Source: Collinsella sp. (lineage in GTDB: Bacteria > Actinomycetota > Coriobacteriia > Coriobacteriales > Coriobacteriaceae). Taken from it: DNA of 64,000 nucleotides. The position numbers and the translations under genes were made by a program. Every line of letters begins with the position of its first letter. The first letter of the stretch is position 1. Of this stretch, positions 26,178 through 34,999 are shown piece by piece. Location of the stretch: contig DXZS01000020.1 of NCBI GenBank assembly GCA_019419505.1, positions 62,001-126,000 on the forward strand, written 5' to 3'. The notes under the pieces are model-generated. The model was given only the letters and a program-made list of their open reading frames with translations, was not told the DNA's origin and searched no databases.

Positions 26178-26252
26178 TTCCTCCCTCTGTTGGTGCCCGG
26201 ATCCCCAGTTCGGGCACCTCTCCCTATTCGTATCCCACAGAAAGGATGACTC

Positions 26253-27674
26253 ATGACCAACCCCATGCAGTTCCCCGACGGCTTTGTGTTTGGCGGCGCC
26301 ACCGCCGCTTACCAGGTTGAGGGCGAGACCCGCACGCACGGCAAGGGCAAAGTGCCCTGGGACGATTTCCTGGCTGCCCAGGGTCGCTTCTCCCCCGATC
26401 CTGCAAGCGATTTCTACAACAAATATCCGGTCGATATCGACCTGTGCCAGCGCTTCGGCATCAACGGCATCCGTGTCTCCATCGCTTGGAGCCGTATCTT
26501 CCCCAACGGCACCGGCGAGATTAACCCCGAGGGCGTCGCTTTCTATCACGAGCTTTTCGCCACCTGCAACAAAGCTGGCGTTATCCCCTATGTCACGCTC
26601 GATCACTTCGATACGCCCGAGGCCTTCTACCAGGACGGTGGCGAGGGCTTTCTGACGCGCACGACGATCGACGCCTTTGTCGAGTACGCCAAGTTCTGCT
26701 TTGCCGAGTTCACCGAGGTCAAGCACTGGTTCACGTTTAACGAGATTCCCGCAACCGCCGAGGGCAGCTTTATCGTCGGCAACTGGCCGCACGGCGAGAA
26801 GTACCACCTGGACAAGGCCTTCCAGCTCATGCACAACATGATGGTGGCCCACGCCAAGGCTGTCGTCGCCTTCCATGAGGGCGGCTTTGAGGGCGAGATC
26901 GGCATTGTCCAGAACCTGGAGCCCAAGTATCCCCTCGATCCCAACAGTGCTGCCGACTGCGAGGCCGCCCGCATGGCCGACGTCATCAACAACCGCTGGG
27001 TGCTCGACGCCACTTTCCGCGGCCACTATGCAGCCGACACCATGGAGGCTGCGACCAAGCTGGCCCATATCGCCGGCGGCGAGCTTGACGTCCGCGACGA
27101 GGACATCGCCGCGCTGACCGCCGCGCTCCCCTACAACGATTGCCTGGGCGTCAACACCTACAAGTGCCAGTTCCTGCGTGCCGCCGAGGGCGAAAACGAC
27201 ATCAACCACAATGGCACCGGCGACAAGGGCTCCTCGCGCTGGTTCCTCAAGGGCGTGGGCGAGTCATGCGTGCGCGAAGGCGTACCCACCACCGATTGGG
27301 ACTGGATCATCTATCCCGAGGGCCTGTACGACCTGCTGCTCCGCATTAAGAACGATTACCCCAACTACAAGAAGATCTACATCACTGAGAACGGCATGGG
27401 CTATAAGGACGACTTTGAGGACGGCTTTATCGACGACGCCCCTCGCATCGACTACATGCGTCAGCATCTCGCGTGGATCCTCAAGGCAATCGACGGCGGC
27501 GTGAACGTCGACGGCTACTTTGTGTGGTCGCTGCAGGATCAGTTCTCCTGGACCAACGGCTATAACAAGCGCTATGGCCTGTTCTACATCGACTTTGAGA
27601 CCCAGAAACGCTATCCCAAGGCGAGCGCGTACTGGTACAAGAACGTCGCGGAGACCGGCCTGCTCATGGCCTAA
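26253..27674 (+). CDS. lacG: 6-phospho-beta-galactosidase (GH1)
   Basis: Hydrolyses lactose-6-phosphate to glucose and galactose-6-phosphate. GH1 signatures: FVFGGATAAYQVEG at the N-terminus, acid/base Glu in HWFTFNEIPATAEG (about 158-171) and nucleophile Glu in IYITENGMG (about 371-379). The Ser/Lys/Tyr phosphate pocket appears near the C-terminus (SWTNGYNKRYGLFYIDF). Length 473. AAAGGATGACTC precedes the ATG. The product enters LacAB. Confidence 0.93.
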   Translation: MTNPMQFPDGFVFGGATAAYQVEGETRTHGKGKVPWDDFLAAQGRFSPDPASDFYNKYPVDIDLCQRFGINGIRVSIAWSRIFPNGTGEINPEGVAFYHELFATCNKAGVIPYVTLDHFDTPEAFYQDGGEGFLTRTTIDAFVEYAKFCFAEFTEVKHWFTFNEIPATAEGSFIVGNWPHGEKYHLDKAFQLMHNMMVAHAKAVVAFHEGGFEGEIGIVQNLEPKYPLDPNSAADCEAARMADVINNRWVLDATFRGHYAADTMEAATKLAHIAGGELDVRDEDIAALTAALPYNDCLGVNTYKCQFLRAAEGENDINHNGTGDKGSSRWFLKGVGESCVREGVPTTDWDWIIYPEGLYDLLLRIKNDYPNYKKIYITENGMGYKDDFEDGFIDDAPRIDYMRQHLAWILKAIDGGVNVDGYFVWSLQDQFSWTNGYNKRYGLFYIDFETQKRYPKASAYWYKNVAETGLLMA

Positions 27675-27694
27675 CTTTTGCCGCATACCCCCTG

Positions 27695-27743
27695 TCGGCC
27701 GCATACGAATCCCTCCATGGGTTCGCATGCGGCCGATTTTTTT
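27695..27743 (+). terminator. lacEG terminator
   Basis: Stem TCGGCCGCATACGAA / TTCGCATGCGGCCGA with one mismatch and TTTTTTT following. Confidence 0.88.
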
Positions 27744-27772
27744 GGCTCGGCCCGAGCAGGCCGTTTGTCTCG

Positions 27773-27817
27773 ATCTGTAACATCTAGCAGGGATTTTCGG
27801 TCCCAATTGTTACAGAT
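27773..27817. repeat. Small palindrome
   Basis: ATCTGTAACA / TGTTACAGAT with an inner GGGA/TCCC pair; a partial copy (ATCTGTAATA) follows at about 27854. It lies between the lacEG terminator and a convergent regulator gene. Function unknown. Confidence 0.45.
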
Positions 27818-27869
27818 TGAGATGAACGGGGGCACCCGGTTCGAAATGTCTAGATCTGTAATACCTAAG

Positions 27870-28634
27870 CTAGCAGATGACCTGCGTGTGTTCCTCGATG
27901 GCGGCGCGGTTCTCGGCGGCGATACCCGGTTCGCACACCACGGCGTCCAAGCTGTCCAGGCGGCAGAAGGTGTAGAAGTCGCGCTTGCCAATCTTGCTGG
28001 AGTCGGCGATCAGATAGCGCGAGTCTGCCTTGCTAAAGGCGAGCTGCTGGATACGGCCCTCGTCCATGTTGGACGTAGATACGTCGCCATCCAGAATGCC
28101 GTTGGCGCCGATAAACGCCGCGTCGATGCCCAACGCACGCAGGGTATCCTCGGCCGTTGGTCCCACAAAAGCGGCGGTGCGGCGACGGTACATACCGCCC
28201 ACGAGGCACAGGTCGCAGTCTTCGCGCGCCTCGAGCAGGTTAAACACCGAAAGCGAGTTGGTCACAATGCGCAGGCGACACGCCGGCAGCATCGAGGCCA
28301 TCTGTTCCACCGTAGTGCCCGTACCCAAAAAGATGGTCGAGCCCTCCTCGATAAGCTCCACAGCACGGCGCGCAATCTGCAGCTTTTCCTCGGCATGCTT
28401 AGTGCGCTTTTCGCTGTGCGAATACTCATGGCGCAACATAGCGTGTGGACGGCCCTGCGCGCTACGGGCGCCGCCGTGCACACGCTCGATCTCGCCCAGG
28501 CTCGCAAGTTCCTCAAGATCGCGGCGGATCGTCATATCCGAGACGCCCAGTGCATCCGAAATCTCCTTGACCGAGGCCGTGCCCTGCTCCTCGAGCAGCT
28601 GCCGAACCTTATCCTGTCGCTCTGCCTTAATCAC
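27870..28634 (-). CDS. DeoR-family regulator, LacR-like
   Basis: DeoR HTH (KVRQLLEEQGTASVKEISDA ... VSDMTIRRDLEEL, residues about 9-45) and DeoRC sensor domain with EEGSTIFLGTGTTVEQMA and CLVGGMYRR. 254 residues. Start is GTG with GAGGATTCATC upstream. It lies among lactose and galactose genes and may control lacABC as LacR does in streptococci, where tagatose-6-phosphate is the inducer. The divergent galM copy 2 may also be a target. Confidence 0.87.
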   Translation of the reverse strand: MIKAERQDKVRQLLEEQGTASVKEISDALGVSDMTIRRDLEELASLGEIERVHGGARSAQGRPHAMLRHEYSHSEKRTKHAEEKLQIARRAVELIEEGSTIFLGTGTTVEQMASMLPACRLRIVTNSLSVFNLLEAREDCDLCLVGGMYRRRTAAFVGPTAEDTLRALGIDAAFIGANGILDGDVSTSNMDEGRIQQLAFSKADSRYLIADSSKIGKRDFYTFCRLDSLDAVVCEPGIAAENRAAIEEHTQVIC

Positions 28635-28840
28635 GATGAATCCTCGCCGTTCTTTGCGCGCATATCATTCAAACAGTAACGAACAAATTGTATCAGACTC
28701 GTACGCGTCAAAAATGAATGCCCGCACAGCTCCAATCATCACTTTTTTGAGAAAAATACCCCCTGCTTTAGTGGGGTGTAGTGATAATCTCGCCTGTTCG
28801 CGCTACAGTTTGTCGGAAATACCTCGATGTTAGGAACCAA

Positions 28841-29893
28841 ATGATCACTTCCGAGCTTTTCGGCACCGCGCCGTGCGGTACCCCCGTTCATCGTTACACC
28901 CTCAACGGGCCCGAGATCTGCGTTCGCATTATGGACTATGGCGCCACCGTGCTGGGTATCGATGTGCCCGACATTCCCGGCAACGTGCGCGATGTGGTGC
29001 TGGGCTTCGATAAGCTCGAGGATTACTTTGACAACCCCGCCTGCTTTGGCGCGACCATCGGCCCCGTGGCAAACCGCACCGCGGGCGCCACGATCACCAT
29101 CGACGGCACGGACTGGCACATGCCGGCCAACGAAGGCGTCAACAACCTGCACAGCGATCTTGAGCATGGTCTGCACAAGCGTGTATGGGACGTTGAGCTC
29201 GACGAGACTCACAACGCCGTGCGCATGACCACCTCGCTTAAGGATGGCGAGCTGGGCCTGCCCGGCAACCGAACCTTTACGGCTGTGTTTACCGTTACGC
29301 GCACCGGCGTCTTCCGCATCGAGTATGGTTGCGAGAGCGACCGCGCCACCTACGTGTCCATGACCAACCACACGTACTTTAACCTTGCCGGCCATAACGC
29401 CGGCATGGACTGTGAGCACTTCTTTATCGCCAACGCTGCCCACTACTTGCCCATTAACGAGCAGAACATCCCCACCGGCGAAATCGCTCCGGTCGAGGGA
29501 ACACCGTTTGACTTTCGCGAGCTGCGCCCCGTCGCACCCGGCATGGAGGCCGACGACCCGCAGATTAAGCAGGCCCGTGGCTACGATCACTGCCTGTGCA
29601 TCGATGGCTATCAGTACGGCCGCAACCTGCGTCGCGCCCTACATGTCGAGGAGATGTGGACCGGTCGTGAGCTGGACTACTACACCACCGCCCCGGGCGT
29701 GCAACTCTACACCGGCAACTGGCTGGGCGACGAGCACGCCAAGGACGATGCCAACTATGGCTGGGGCGCCGGCTTTGCCCTCGAGGCCGAGATGTACCCC
29801 GACACGCCGCACCAGCCGCTGTTCCCGCAGGGCATTGTGGGTCCGGGTCACCCCTACAGCAATATGATCGAATACCACTTTATGAGGCACTAG
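28841..29893 (+). CDS. galM: Aldose 1-epimerase (second galM)
   Basis: Same family and architecture as 14231-15307, with GPVANRT, LHSDLEHGLHKRVWD, MTNHTYFNLAGHN and QARGYDHCLCIDG. 350 residues. TTAGGAACC precedes the ATG at 28841; longer frames lack homology. The DeoR-family gene is divergent. It may serve galactose released from lactose or other glycans; why two copies are kept is not evident. Confidence 0.9.
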   Translation: MITSELFGTAPCGTPVHRYTLNGPEICVRIMDYGATVLGIDVPDIPGNVRDVVLGFDKLEDYFDNPACFGATIGPVANRTAGATITIDGTDWHMPANEGVNNLHSDLEHGLHKRVWDVELDETHNAVRMTTSLKDGELGLPGNRTFTAVFTVTRTGVFRIEYGCESDRATYVSMTNHTYFNLAGHNAGMDCEHFFIANAAHYLPINEQNIPTGEIAPVEGTPFDFRELRPVAPGMEADDPQIKQARGYDHCLCIDGYQYGRNLRRALHVEEMWTGRELDYYTTAPGVQLYTGNWLGDEHAKDDANYGWGAGFALEAEMYPDTPHQPLFPQGIVGPGHPYSNMIEYHFMRH

Positions 29894-30000
29894 GCCCACA
29901 ACGCGACATCTCGCACAGCAACGCCCGCCGGCACCACCGCCGATGGGCGCTGCTTCATGCCTAAATCCTTCTTTTCGATGCCACCGAATTGGTGACATAA

Positions 30001-30154
30001 CAAAACTATGCCGAATTACTACGATGAACCCACTATGTCCGACCACGCGCTGGTTTATAAAAAATTAGCAACTCGTCTACCTGCGGTTTTATTCTCTGCA
30101 AATTTGGCATGCTCGGCGATAAGCAATTCATCGTAGTAAACCGGCATAGTTTTG
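30001..30154. repeat. 154-bp inverted-repeat element, copy B
   Basis: Ends CAAAACTATGCCG... and ...CGGCATAGTTTTG form 28-bp arms with two mismatches. The core CGTCTACCTGCGGTTTTATT lies at 30074-30093. Length, ends and core position match copy A (22218-22371). It fills the 326-bp gap between galM copy 2 and the orphan EIIB gene. Confidence 0.85.
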
Positions 30155-30189
30155 GCGGACAGCGCCACACAGATCCCCTACGAAGGCAA

Positions 30190-30222
30190 AATGATCCGTT
30201 TTCCTCCGTCCCCAAGGGATCA
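30190..30222 (+). repeat. Short palindromic repeat (TGATCC type), downstream of copy B
   Basis: TGATCC ... GGATCA around GTTTTCCTCCGTCCCCAAG, nearly the exact complement of 18255-18289. It overlaps the stop codon of the EIIB gene, as the other copy overlaps the galT stop. Confidence 0.75.
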
Positions 30223-30702
30223 GTTGAACAGATTGCCGATGGGGTCGGGGGCGGAACTGGGGAGATAGCGGATTTCTAGTTCTATGCCGAGCTTTTGCAG
30301 CTCTCTGAGAACAGCGACGTCTGTGTCGTCTACGGCAACTGCGGGCGTTGCGGGACGCTTGCCCTCCCCTGCCTGCATATGACCAATGCTGATCTTGGTG
30401 ATCGGCACACCGCCCTTAACCAGCGCGAGCGCATCGGAGGGTGAGGCCACCATGATCAGAATCAATTGGCGAGGCGTTGCGGTATGAATGACGTCGATGG
30501 TCCTTTGCACCGAGAAAAACCGCGTCCAAACGCCTTCTGGCGCCGCCACCCTCATGGGTGCCCATTGGCGCGAATCTGCCGCGATCTCATCGTTGACGAT
30601 TAGGACAAGGTTGGAACCCACGGCTTCGTTCCACAGCTCAACGTCTTGTCCGTAAATGAAACGGTCGTCGATGCGTGCGAGAAGAATCTTGGGTTGAGTC
30701 AT
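30220..30702 (-). CDS. Orphan mannose-family PTS EIIB homologue lacking the active histidine
   Basis: 160 residues with the full EIIB (PTSIIB_sorb) pattern. It aligns with the EIIB at 56173-56655 from LLARIDDRF through VKGGVPITKISIGHM. The phosphorylated histidine of the RIDNRLVHGQ motif is replaced: here RIDDRFIYGQ, with Tyr17 in its place. It therefore cannot accept phosphate in the usual way. No EIIA, EIIC or EIID gene is adjacent. A regulatory role, or decay, are both possible. The start at 30702 is chosen by homology; its ribosome site is weak. Confidence 0.82.
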   Translation of the reverse strand: MTQPKILLARIDDRFIYGQDVELWNEAVGSNLVLIVNDEIAADSRQWAPMRVAAPEGVWTRFFSVQRTIDVIHTATPRQLILIMVASPSDALALVKGGVPITKISIGHMQAGEGKRPATPAVAVDDTDVAVLRELQKLGIELEIRYLPSSAPDPIGNLFN

Positions 30703-30859
30703 CGCTGCCCCATTCTGTTTGAGACCCGTAAGAGCAAGACATCGCGTCTCCAATATTAGTGCATTTAAAGTGAGAAAAGCCGTCAGAACACTTGCGCGGA
30801 TTTGCGATGTCCCGTATCATAGACAGCCGTTGACGCCTCAGTTGCGCCATCACATGGCC

Positions 30860-30935
30860 GCCAGCGTAGCTCAGTTGGTAGAGCACCGCTCTCGTAAAGC
30901 GGGGGTCACCGGTTCGAGCCCGGTCGCTGGCTCCA
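30860..30935 (+). tRNA. tRNA-Thr (anticodon CGT)
   Basis: Acceptor stem GCCAGCG / CGCTGGC, D-arm GCTC...GAGC, anticodon stem CCGCT / AGCGG with loop CTCGTAA, TpsiC arm ACCGG/CCGGT with TTCGAGC, discriminator T, and an encoded CCA. Its 3' part from the anticodon loop on is the attachment site of the element to the right. Confidence 0.96.
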
Positions 30936-30939
30936 TTGC
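30891..30939. repeat. attL, 49-bp direct repeat in the tRNA 3' end
   Basis: Runs from CTCGTAAAGC in the anticodon loop to CTCCATTGC past the tRNA end. It is identical to 46027-46075. The tRNA is left intact on this side. Confidence 0.93.
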
Positions 30940-30948
30940 ATTAGTGCA

Positions 30949-30980
30949 GCTCAGAAGCGTAATTGCTTCTGAGCTTTTTT
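30949..30980 (+). terminator. Terminator after tRNA-Thr, inside the element
   Basis: Stem GCTCAGAAGC / GCTTCTGAGC followed by TTTTTT. It replaces the chromosomal terminator displaced to 46083-46105. Confidence 0.9.
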
Positions 30981-31206
30981 GTTTTCGCGTCTCTTTCCTC
31001 CTTCTCCGAGGAGTGAAAAAGGGGTGAAAAACTTTTTTAACTGTTTTCCATAAATAGTTAGCATCATCCAACGTTCACATTAGATCGAACAACAATCCTG
31101 TTACGCATAGCCTAATTCCGCTGAGTATCAGAGAAGAACGTCCGGATTATATGCATCCAGCTTCGCTTCTCCAGTCGCCAGTGACTCCTCCAGCCGGTCA
31201 GCATAT

Positions 31207-32166
31207 TCAACAATAGAGCCGTAGAATATGGGAGTAAAATCCGAACTTTTCGATAAAGAGGGGTTCCGCTACGTCAATCCTCTTCTTGGCAACCGCGGCC
31301 TCATCCTTTTCATAGTACCCAGTGCCAGGAATCCGCTCGTTTGCCTGCGGCAAGCACTTAAGCTGCCTACACAAGCGCGCCGACCCCTTTGAAAGACCCA
31401 TAAAGGTGATAGCACCAGAGATTACGCCACCGACGCCCACAACAACCTTGCCAGCGGCATCCCCCACCGTCTGCTTTGTTATCTTGATACCCATGAAGCT
31501 CAAGAGCTTCTTCAGGATCGGATACCAACTGGTCTTGGTTAGCGACTGGCGAGCAACCTTTTTCGCGACCGCCTCTTGGGCGTTTTTGGCGATTACGGTT
31601 AGCATCGAATTCGCGCTGCCTACACCCATCATCACACCGAGCAACACTGCCATTTCGTAGAGAGTCTCGTCATCAACGTCGTCACATTCTTCAAAAAAGG
31701 TCTGCCAGCCATACAGGTATGCCAGTTTCTGCATAATCCTGAATGCGTGCACGTAGTATTACGTAATATCGGCAGGAATGGTGCCCACCATCGCGACACC
31801 TCCGGGAAGACCCGCTGCAAAGGAAAAGGCGGTTGACTTCTTTGCCTCATAATCAATTACTTCTCTAGCAATTCTATCGATCAGGCCCACATCGATTCCG
31901 GCGGTAACGGGGGTCGTTTCCACGGCAAACTCGCCGACATCTTTATGGACACCCTTCCTCCTCAGCTCCGAGCGGAGGAAATGGGGCCGATCAATTCTCA
32001 CTCCCTTTAGCCGAGCAACTTTTTTCATAAAGTCAATCAAAAATCTCTGGGCCTCCGCCAACTGCTCATCGCTCTTGTCTTTTAACTCTGCAAAAGCCGA
32101 ATCAACGAGAACAGCGACCCCAAGGCCCTCGCCCTCGTTTTTCTTTCCAAGCAGCCTGACGTCCAT
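31207..32166 (-). pseudogene. EcsC-family protein, interrupted by one stop codon
   Basis: Both halves are in one frame. The first part has IDRPHFLRSELRRKGVHKD, TPVTAGIDVGLIDRIA and FAAGLPGGVAMVGTIPADIT. The second continues YYVHAFRIMQKLAYLYGWQ, the glycine-rich IGVMMG-type segment, SLTKTSWYPILKKLLSFMGI and GVGGVISGAITF. In EcsC proteins a Gln normally follows PADI-x before YY; here TAA (31759-31761) stands in its place, one base from CAA. A GTG three codons later could restart the second half. The ATG at 32166 has GGAAGG upstream. EcsC-family proteins are of uncertain function, some linked to secretion. Confidence 0.75.
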
Positions 32167-32178
32167 ACAGCCTTCCAA

Positions 32179-32400
32179 TCAATGCGCCGCGCGGGCTATC
32201 GCGTTCTGCGACAGGCCGGACGCACGGAGCCTGAGGGCCTCCCTGGCCCTTATCCTTCTCGCCATGCTGTACCTCCTTGGTCTCGGCTGCATGGACAGCC
32301 GGAACGTACCAGGGGGACGGTGCCGACGGGAATATCGGCGGTGCCGAACGGCAATATTCGGGATGTGAGCGGACGGTGTGTAAGCGCAATATCGCCGGTG
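32179..32400 (-). mobile_element. IS21-family left-end fragment with istA start
   Basis: AAGGAGGTACAGC precedes an ATG (32265) encoding 28 residues that begin MARRIRAREALRLRASGLSQ, like the HTH start of IS21 IstA transposases, before an abrupt stop at the junction with the EcsC gene. Upstream, repeated CACCGSCGATATT units (32300-32400) look like transposase-binding repeats of an IS21 end. The rest of istA and istB are missing here. Confidence 0.6.
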
Positions 32401-32462
32401 TCAAAGAGGACAATTACTCAAACAGGTGAAGGAGGGCATCGAGGAGGATAAGGAGATTTACG

Positions 32463-32711
32463 GTGGCAATTAAGAAGCCAACTCGCCGCGTCATGCCCGT
32501 TGGAGAGGCGAGCATGACCCTCATGGGTAATCAAGACACACGAAACAAAGGGGATTCGACAAGTCGCAAGAAAGGGGAGTGCATCACCTTTTGGGTTACG
32601 GAAGAGCAGAAGCAAGAGATGAGCACCTACGCGGCGGAACACAACACCACGGTATCAAGGATCATCATCGAAGGCCTTGAGATACGCATGGGTAAAGGGC
32701 AATCATTATAG
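32463..32711 (+). CDS. Ribbon-helix-helix DNA-binding protein
   Basis: 82 residues. A basic N-terminal half is followed by a ribbon-helix-helix pattern: strand ECITFWVTEEQ, helix KQEMSTYAAEHN, turn TTVS, helix RIIIEGLEIRMG. The start is GTG with AAGGAG eight bases upstream. It is convergent with the ABC exporter gene. RHH proteins of this size act as antitoxins, plasmid regulators or relaxosome accessories. No toxin is adjacent, so a regulator of the element or of the peptide locus is plausible. Confidence 0.7.
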   Translation: MAIKKPTRRVMPVGEASMTLMGNQDTRNKGDSTSRKKGECITFWVTEEQKQEMSTYAAEHNTTVSRIIIEGLEIRMGKGQSL

Positions 32712-32747
32712 CTTAGCCTTCTGCAATTGCTGCGACTCGATGCGGTC

Positions 32748-34397
32748 CTATCGATTTGCGCAACGGTGTGACGCGTTATCTAGACTGACGATCGTTTCCG
32801 CTGCATTTGCCAGCTCATTATCATGTGAAACAATGATAATGAGCTGTTTCAATTTGTTGTTTCTGACATACGAAGCGAGTTCGGCTCGGCTTGTTTCATC
32901 CAATCCAGTTGTAGGCTCATCGAGCACCAAGACTGATGGATTACGGGAAATTGCCGACCACAAGTATACACGGCGCAGCTCACCACCCGAAAGTTCAGGA
33001 CAACGTTTCTCAAGCAAGCCCTCTATGCTGGTTGTCAACGACGGTAGCTCATTCATATGCTGGTGCTTTGTAAAAAATGGGGTGTTGAAATAATCCAACA
33101 GGTCCCGAACCGTCTCATCTGGAGCGAAGCACGGTTGGGGGCAGCACGATATCGTGTCTGAACGTATGTAATCCAAATTGCATTTTTCAATCGGCATGTC
33201 GTTGTATGTTACTTTGCCTGCCGATGGATACAGCCCAAGGAGCAGGTAAAGGAGCGACGTTTTTCCTCTTCCATTTTCTCCGGTTATGCAGTATGTTCCA
33301 GGGCCGGAGAAATCGAAGGAAAATCCGTCAAGAACCTTTCGGGGAGATCCGTCTGGAAGGGGTACCGTAAAATCCAACTTGGAAACAGAAATGCGATTTA
33401 TTGTGTCAATCTTGACTAAACCTGTCTGATCTTGCTCTGGTTCCGGTCCTACCTTTCCTATGGCGCTCATCCTGTCCCACGAAGCCTTGGCATCCTGATA
33501 GGACTTGAACAGGTTCATCGTGTTTTTCAAGGTTTTAAATAGGACGGCAAAATATGCACCGACGATGGTGTATTCGCCTATCGTCATGGTTCCATTGATG
33601 ATTCGCACTCCGGATACGATGAGTATTATCGCTTGAAACACGGCAGCAAAAAGGCTGTCAATCGATGTTAGTGAGAATGAGAGCTTTCCCGAGTGCAAGA
33701 CCTTTGGAAAATACTTTTCAAATCCGGTGTCAAGTGCTAGCTCGCTTTTATTGTATGAAGACGTTAACTGAATGTTGAGAATCTGATTCAACTGCGATGC
33801 TATTACGGCATAGAAAGCGCTATCTGCCTCCTTCTTCTCGTACATGACTTTATATAGAAGCTTTCGCAATCCGGTAATAACGAAGAGATATGCCACAAGA
33901 AGGAGGATGGAGAATAGTGCGAGGAGTGGATCAACCGACCATATGACGAGCAACACGAAAGGAATGGCGACAACAGACAGGGGAGCGCTGATAAAGTTTG
34001 TTAGAACGAAAGAAGAAACAACACCTGAGTCAGTGAAAATCCTTTGCGTCGTATAGGCTGAGTCGGTTGTTCGGTTCGTCAGAAAATTAACTCGCTCAAA
34101 GCGCAAGACGGTTTCCCTGAGTAGGTCAAAAGAAAGCTTTGTGGATATACGGATAGATAACGTTCCTGCAAAATATGAAAATAAGGCAGAAAAGACCCCT
34201 ATTGAAGCTACGAAGAGCGCAAAAAGCACAGCATCCTTCTCGCTGCGATTGGCAAGAAGGAAATCTAAGAACTTTCCGTTCACATATGGTGCGGCATAGG
34301 AAAGGGCGATTCCAATCGTCGTGATGGCAATGAACGTGAAAGCACCCTTTGTTTTACTAAACTTCGATAAGACGTACCGAATCAAGAATGGCCCCAA
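32748..34397 (-). CDS. ABC exporter of the peptide-modification locus
   Basis: A half-size exporter with membrane domain and ATPase fused. About six helices occupy residues 20-290. The nucleotide-binding domain has Walker A GENGRGKT (373-380), signature LSGGE (469-473), Walker B VLVLDEPTTG (488-497) and VSHD. No N-terminal C39 peptidase domain is present, so any leader peptide must be removed otherwise. Start TTG at 34397 is weakly supported. Position downstream of the precursor, radical SAM and PqqD-type genes suggests export of, or immunity to, the matured peptide. Base composition is lower in GC than the mobilization genes. Confidence 0.85.
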   Translation of the reverse strand: MGPFLIRYVLSKFSKTKGAFTFIAITTIGIALSYAAPYVNGKFLDFLLANRSEKDAVLFALFVASIGVFSALFSYFAGTLSIRISTKLSFDLLRETVLRFERVNFLTNRTTDSAYTTQRIFTDSGVVSSFVLTNFISAPLSVVAIPFVLLVIWSVDPLLALFSILLLVAYLFVITGLRKLLYKVMYEKKEADSAFYAVIASQLNQILNIQLTSSYNKSELALDTGFEKYFPKVLHSGKLSFSLTSIDSLFAAVFQAIILIVSGVRIINGTMTIGEYTIVGAYFAVLFKTLKNTMNLFKSYQDAKASWDRMSAIGKVGPEPEQDQTGLVKIDTINRISVSKLDFTVPLPDGSPRKVLDGFSFDFSGPGTYCITGENGRGKTSLLYLLLGLYPSAGKVTYNDMPIEKCNLDYIRSDTISCCPQPCFAPDETVRDLLDYFNTPFFTKHQHMNELPSLTTSIEGLLEKRCPELSGGELRRVYLWSAISRNPSVLVLDEPTTGLDETSRAELASYVRNNKLKQLIIIVSHDNELANAAETIVSLDNASHRCANR

Positions 34398-34556
34398 TCT
34401 ATCAGGTATGAAATACCAACTGATGACACCTTACACCGCGGTTCGGTGGAAACGAAGCGGCGACTAATCGGCACGAGCGCTTCCATAGAGAGTCTTTGCG
34501 AGCTGGATCCTCATAGAAACGGGAATTTTATGTTCGATCAATAGGCCGCGCACGGC

Positions 34557-34592
34557 AGTCGGACGGCTGAAAAATAAAACAGCCGTCCGACT
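34557..34592. promoter_or_regulatory. Hairpin between membrane protein and exporter genes
   Basis: A perfect 13-bp stem AGTCGGACGGCTG / CAGCCGTCCGACT with an A-rich 10-base loop. In the direction of the operon no T-run follows, so it is more likely an mRNA-processing or stability element than a full terminator. The 260-bp gap holds no convincing gene. Confidence 0.5.
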
Positions 34593-34657
34593 AAAGCTGT
34601 AAATTTTTTCATTGTTTGTTGGGCATGCGCCTGAAGTTTCATGCAATAGGAAATCCA

Positions 34658-34999
34658 TTATGACCATGGTCGAAATGTGAACACTACGATCGTTAGCAAG
34701 GAGACGCCAAGACCGGCAAAGATTATGATGAGCGGCAGAATGAAAGCCGCCGATGCCGATAATGAGATTTGGGACGCAAAGGCAATGATGCCCGCGAGAA
34801 CGAGACCGGCTCCCGTCAACGCTATTCCGAGTCCGACCAATCTGGCAACAAGAGGAATCTTCTCGCTTGGAATATGAGCGATATGGTAACTGTGAATCAG
34901 GCCGGGATTGCCGGTCTTTACCATTAACACCCCGACAACGAGAAAGCAGATTCCTCCTACCATGCCGCCAATGGATGATCTTAGCGCTTCAGGACTCAT
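34658..34999 (-). CDS. Small membrane protein, candidate immunity protein
   Basis: 113 residues with three hydrophobic helices (about 10-27, 50-74 and 80-107). The ATG overlaps the TGA of the 67-residue gene as ATGA, so the two are translationally coupled. I do not recognise the family with confidence. Coupling of a small membrane protein to a peptide precursor gene is typical of immunity genes; that role is inference. Confidence 0.65.
   Translation of the reverse strand: MSPEALRSSIGGMVGGICFLVVGVLMVKTGNPGLIHSYHIAHIPSEKIPLVARLVGLGIALTGAGLVLAGIIAFASQISLSASAAFILPLIIIFAGLGVSLLTIVVFTFRPWS

Noticed and set aside
24312..27209. 965-codon minus-strand open frame opposite lacE and lacG
   Set aside because: Antisense shadow of two high-GC genes with clear families; no homology pattern and no ribosome site.
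32463..32711. Toxin-antitoxin pair
   Set aside because: The RHH protein could be an antitoxin, but no toxin-sized neighbour in the same direction was found.
34464..34667. 67-codon minus-strand frame between the membrane protein and exporter genes
   Set aside because: It runs through the 13-bp hairpin and has no ribosome site or domain; treated as noncoding leader.
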